Origin: Ignelater luminosus
Lineage: Eukaryota; Arthropoda; Insecta; Coleoptera; Elateridae
Reading direction: 5' to 3'
Assembly (NCBI GenBank): GCA_011009095.1
Contig: VTPC01090611.1
Location: 285,498-349,497, forward strand
DNA length: 64,000 bases
Shown here piece after piece: positions 62,148 to 64,000 of the stretch (its first letter is position 1; the number at the start of each line of letters is the position of its first letter). The position numbers were made by a program, and so were the translations under genes. The notes under the pieces were generated by a model that searched no databases, had not been told where the DNA came from, and saw only the letters and a list, made by a program, of their open reading frames with translations.

Positions 62148-64000
62148 TGAGTCTTAACGTCACCTACAGTGAAACCGTAAGCTTACTCAACAATTTTATT
62201 CCGTTTAATCAGAAATCTGACACCTGTTTTTTACACGTATGCATAACTTAAAACTTTCTAGAATATCCGTATGATGATTTAACAAAAAAAAACAGCTAGC
62301 ATTTATTTTTTAAATAATCTTATATACCGAAACAGATAAAATTTGATTGTTCCAGCTGAAAAAGTGACAAATGTGAACCTTTCTTTGCTCTGATAAAGCG
62401 TAACATTTGACGTCACTATTTCATGTCTGTTACTATCCTGTTGGCATTTTGAGCATCAAGAGGCAGTTAAATTTTTTTTGTTTTTAGTTTAGGCGTATTT
62501 CTGAGATTGTTTAAGTATTCTTTAAGATTTTCTTCTAGCTGGTACAAATTTGAATCAAAGGAATCACCATAAGACTAGAAATGATAATTACCAAAAAGTC
62601 AAAGTACTCTAATTTTATTTGACCGTTTTAAAAAGAATATCGCAAAAATTCAATTTTAAATGTCACTTGTGTTACGTTTGAAATGTTTTGCTCCATTTCA
62701 GTGTAAATCATTTTTTCATTCGCAATATAAAATACTGTGCTGATGTTTCGGTTTGAATAAAACATTTAATTCAAAGGTGTTTTCAAACAGGATTTAAATC
62801 ATCTGTCAATTAACAGTTGAAGGTTATGTGACAAAAATAATTTTGTGACGAAAGGCACAAAAATAAATCCGTTACTAAATAGAGATAAATTTAAACAAAG
62901 CAAAAATTTGTTTTATTTTTTGCGAAATCATGGGAATGACAAGAGAAACAAGTGGTAATCAACAAAAGTCCCGTGTTAGAATTTGAGAAAATAGTAAGCC
63001 CTTAATAAGAAGCGGAACTCGAACACTGCCCAATTAATTGAAGTGGTGGCGATTACAGTGATGATTGTTACATATAACGAACAACCCAAAGCTCTTGAGC
63101 TTTCTGTACCCGGTCCATATACCCCAGAGGCGTAGTTAAAAAATTGATTGGCTAATGATGGAAAATATTTTAATTATTTTGTTCCGGGAAATATTTTTTG
63201 GTGTAATAATTGTTGAAAAATGTGAAGCTTGCAAAATGGGGACTTTCGTGAAAGTTAAATTGGATTGTGAACCCTGTCGAGCTTATTTTTTTAACAACCG
63301 AAAAAGACATAAAATGCCTGTATTGGAAATTTAGGATTTCAAATTTTATTACGTTCTTCCTTATTTGAAATGGGAATAACGACTCCAGTGATTTAAATGA
63401 AGTAGAAATATTTATTATTTCGTTTTAGTAAACAATCTTATCAATCGTCTGATTTGATTGAATGAGATAGCAAATATGTTGTATTGGACTTGAGTGTATT
63501 CCTATATATATTATCCAACTAATAGATTGTGGAAAATCAAGCTCAATCACATAAAGTAAATATAGCATGTTAATAAAACAAACAAGCATCTCCACACGAT
63601 CGAACTGACATGAGATGTTCTACGACTTTCAGAAGCTAGATATAATTTTGATAGCCTACTTATAAGTATTGATCTTCACTGATACCCTTTTATTCAGTCT
63701 ACTGGAAAAAAATTTTCGGTTTGAAAAATTTTTTTCCAACGAGTTGATTAAATATGAAAAAACTATATTGTGCCGCTCATGGTTTGGACAAATTTAATCC
63801 CTGACATCTGCACGGTATTACTGGACAAACCGTGCGTCATTGTATCTGTAAAGTCTGTCAGATGCATGCACATCAATTATTACTTCTCTAATTTGGCGTA
63901 TTATTATTATTTTTGTATCAGGAAATGTTTTGTTTGTATATAATTTTGCGGCATTTAAGCATTTAAACAATCAATCCGTACTTTCTACAATTTCAATTCA
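62148..64000. other. no gene seen
   Basis: AT-rich sequence with no supported exon on either strand. A palindromic TGACGTCA at 62408-62415 and less AT-biased stretches near 63000-63130 and 63780-63880 are noted, but nothing further supports function. Confidence 0.45.

Noticed and set aside
62408..62415. TGACGTCA, a perfect CRE-like palindrome
   Set aside because: A single 8-bp match in 64 kb, with no promoter nearby, is not enough to call a regulatory site.

Overview
This looks like a chromosomal window from an insect. It is AT-rich, has long introns with GT-AG splice sites, shows no operon structure, and is littered with decayed transposons of insect type (Gypsy, Jockey, Tc1 and hAT-like). 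A beetle is my guess from the many copies of a TACAGGGTGT-type decamer, but that is weak inference. Most open frames in the window are short chance frames in AT-rich DNA.

The one large gene I can assemble with confidence lies on the minus strand from 60000 down to 27221. It is a neprilysin-like M13 zinc ectopeptidase, and 15 exons are visible. All 14 junctions between them join in a consistent reading phase, giving 731 residues. These comprise a transmembrane anchor, a glycosylated ectodomain, the NAFY substrate motif, the HEITH zinc motif, the ENVAD glutamate motif and the KCVLW carboxyl end. The exon with the initiator methionine is not visible and probably lies beyond 64000.

Left of that gene the window is poorer. 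A small two-exon minus-strand gene (22613 to 21614) would encode a 67-residue Ser-rich basic protein; its stop codon falls inside a sequence that is also present 4 kb away. Two further minus-strand exon candidates (14742-14637 and 12868-12718) and one plus-strand first-exon candidate (2883-3059) look coding, but I cannot assign them to families.

The rest is intergenic or intronic. From 17.3 to 21.6 kb is an old Gypsy-type element with LTR-like direct repeats, interrupted by a LINE reverse transcriptase remnant on the other strand. At 24.2-25.0 kb is a dead Tc1-type transposase, and at 48.4-49.8 kb a dead Jockey-type reverse transcriptase. A family of 300-480 bp repeats has five copies between 51.4 and 61.5 kb. 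A complete hAT-type MITE with a perfect 8-bp target duplication occupies 61631-62139. A 100-base assembly gap sits at 41579-41678.

I found no CRISPR array, no operon and no clear tRNA or rRNA gene. I see no evidence for a novel multi-gene system. The most unusual items are the small Ser-rich gene at the edge of a retrotransposon, the decamer-bracketed elements and the intronic repeat family.
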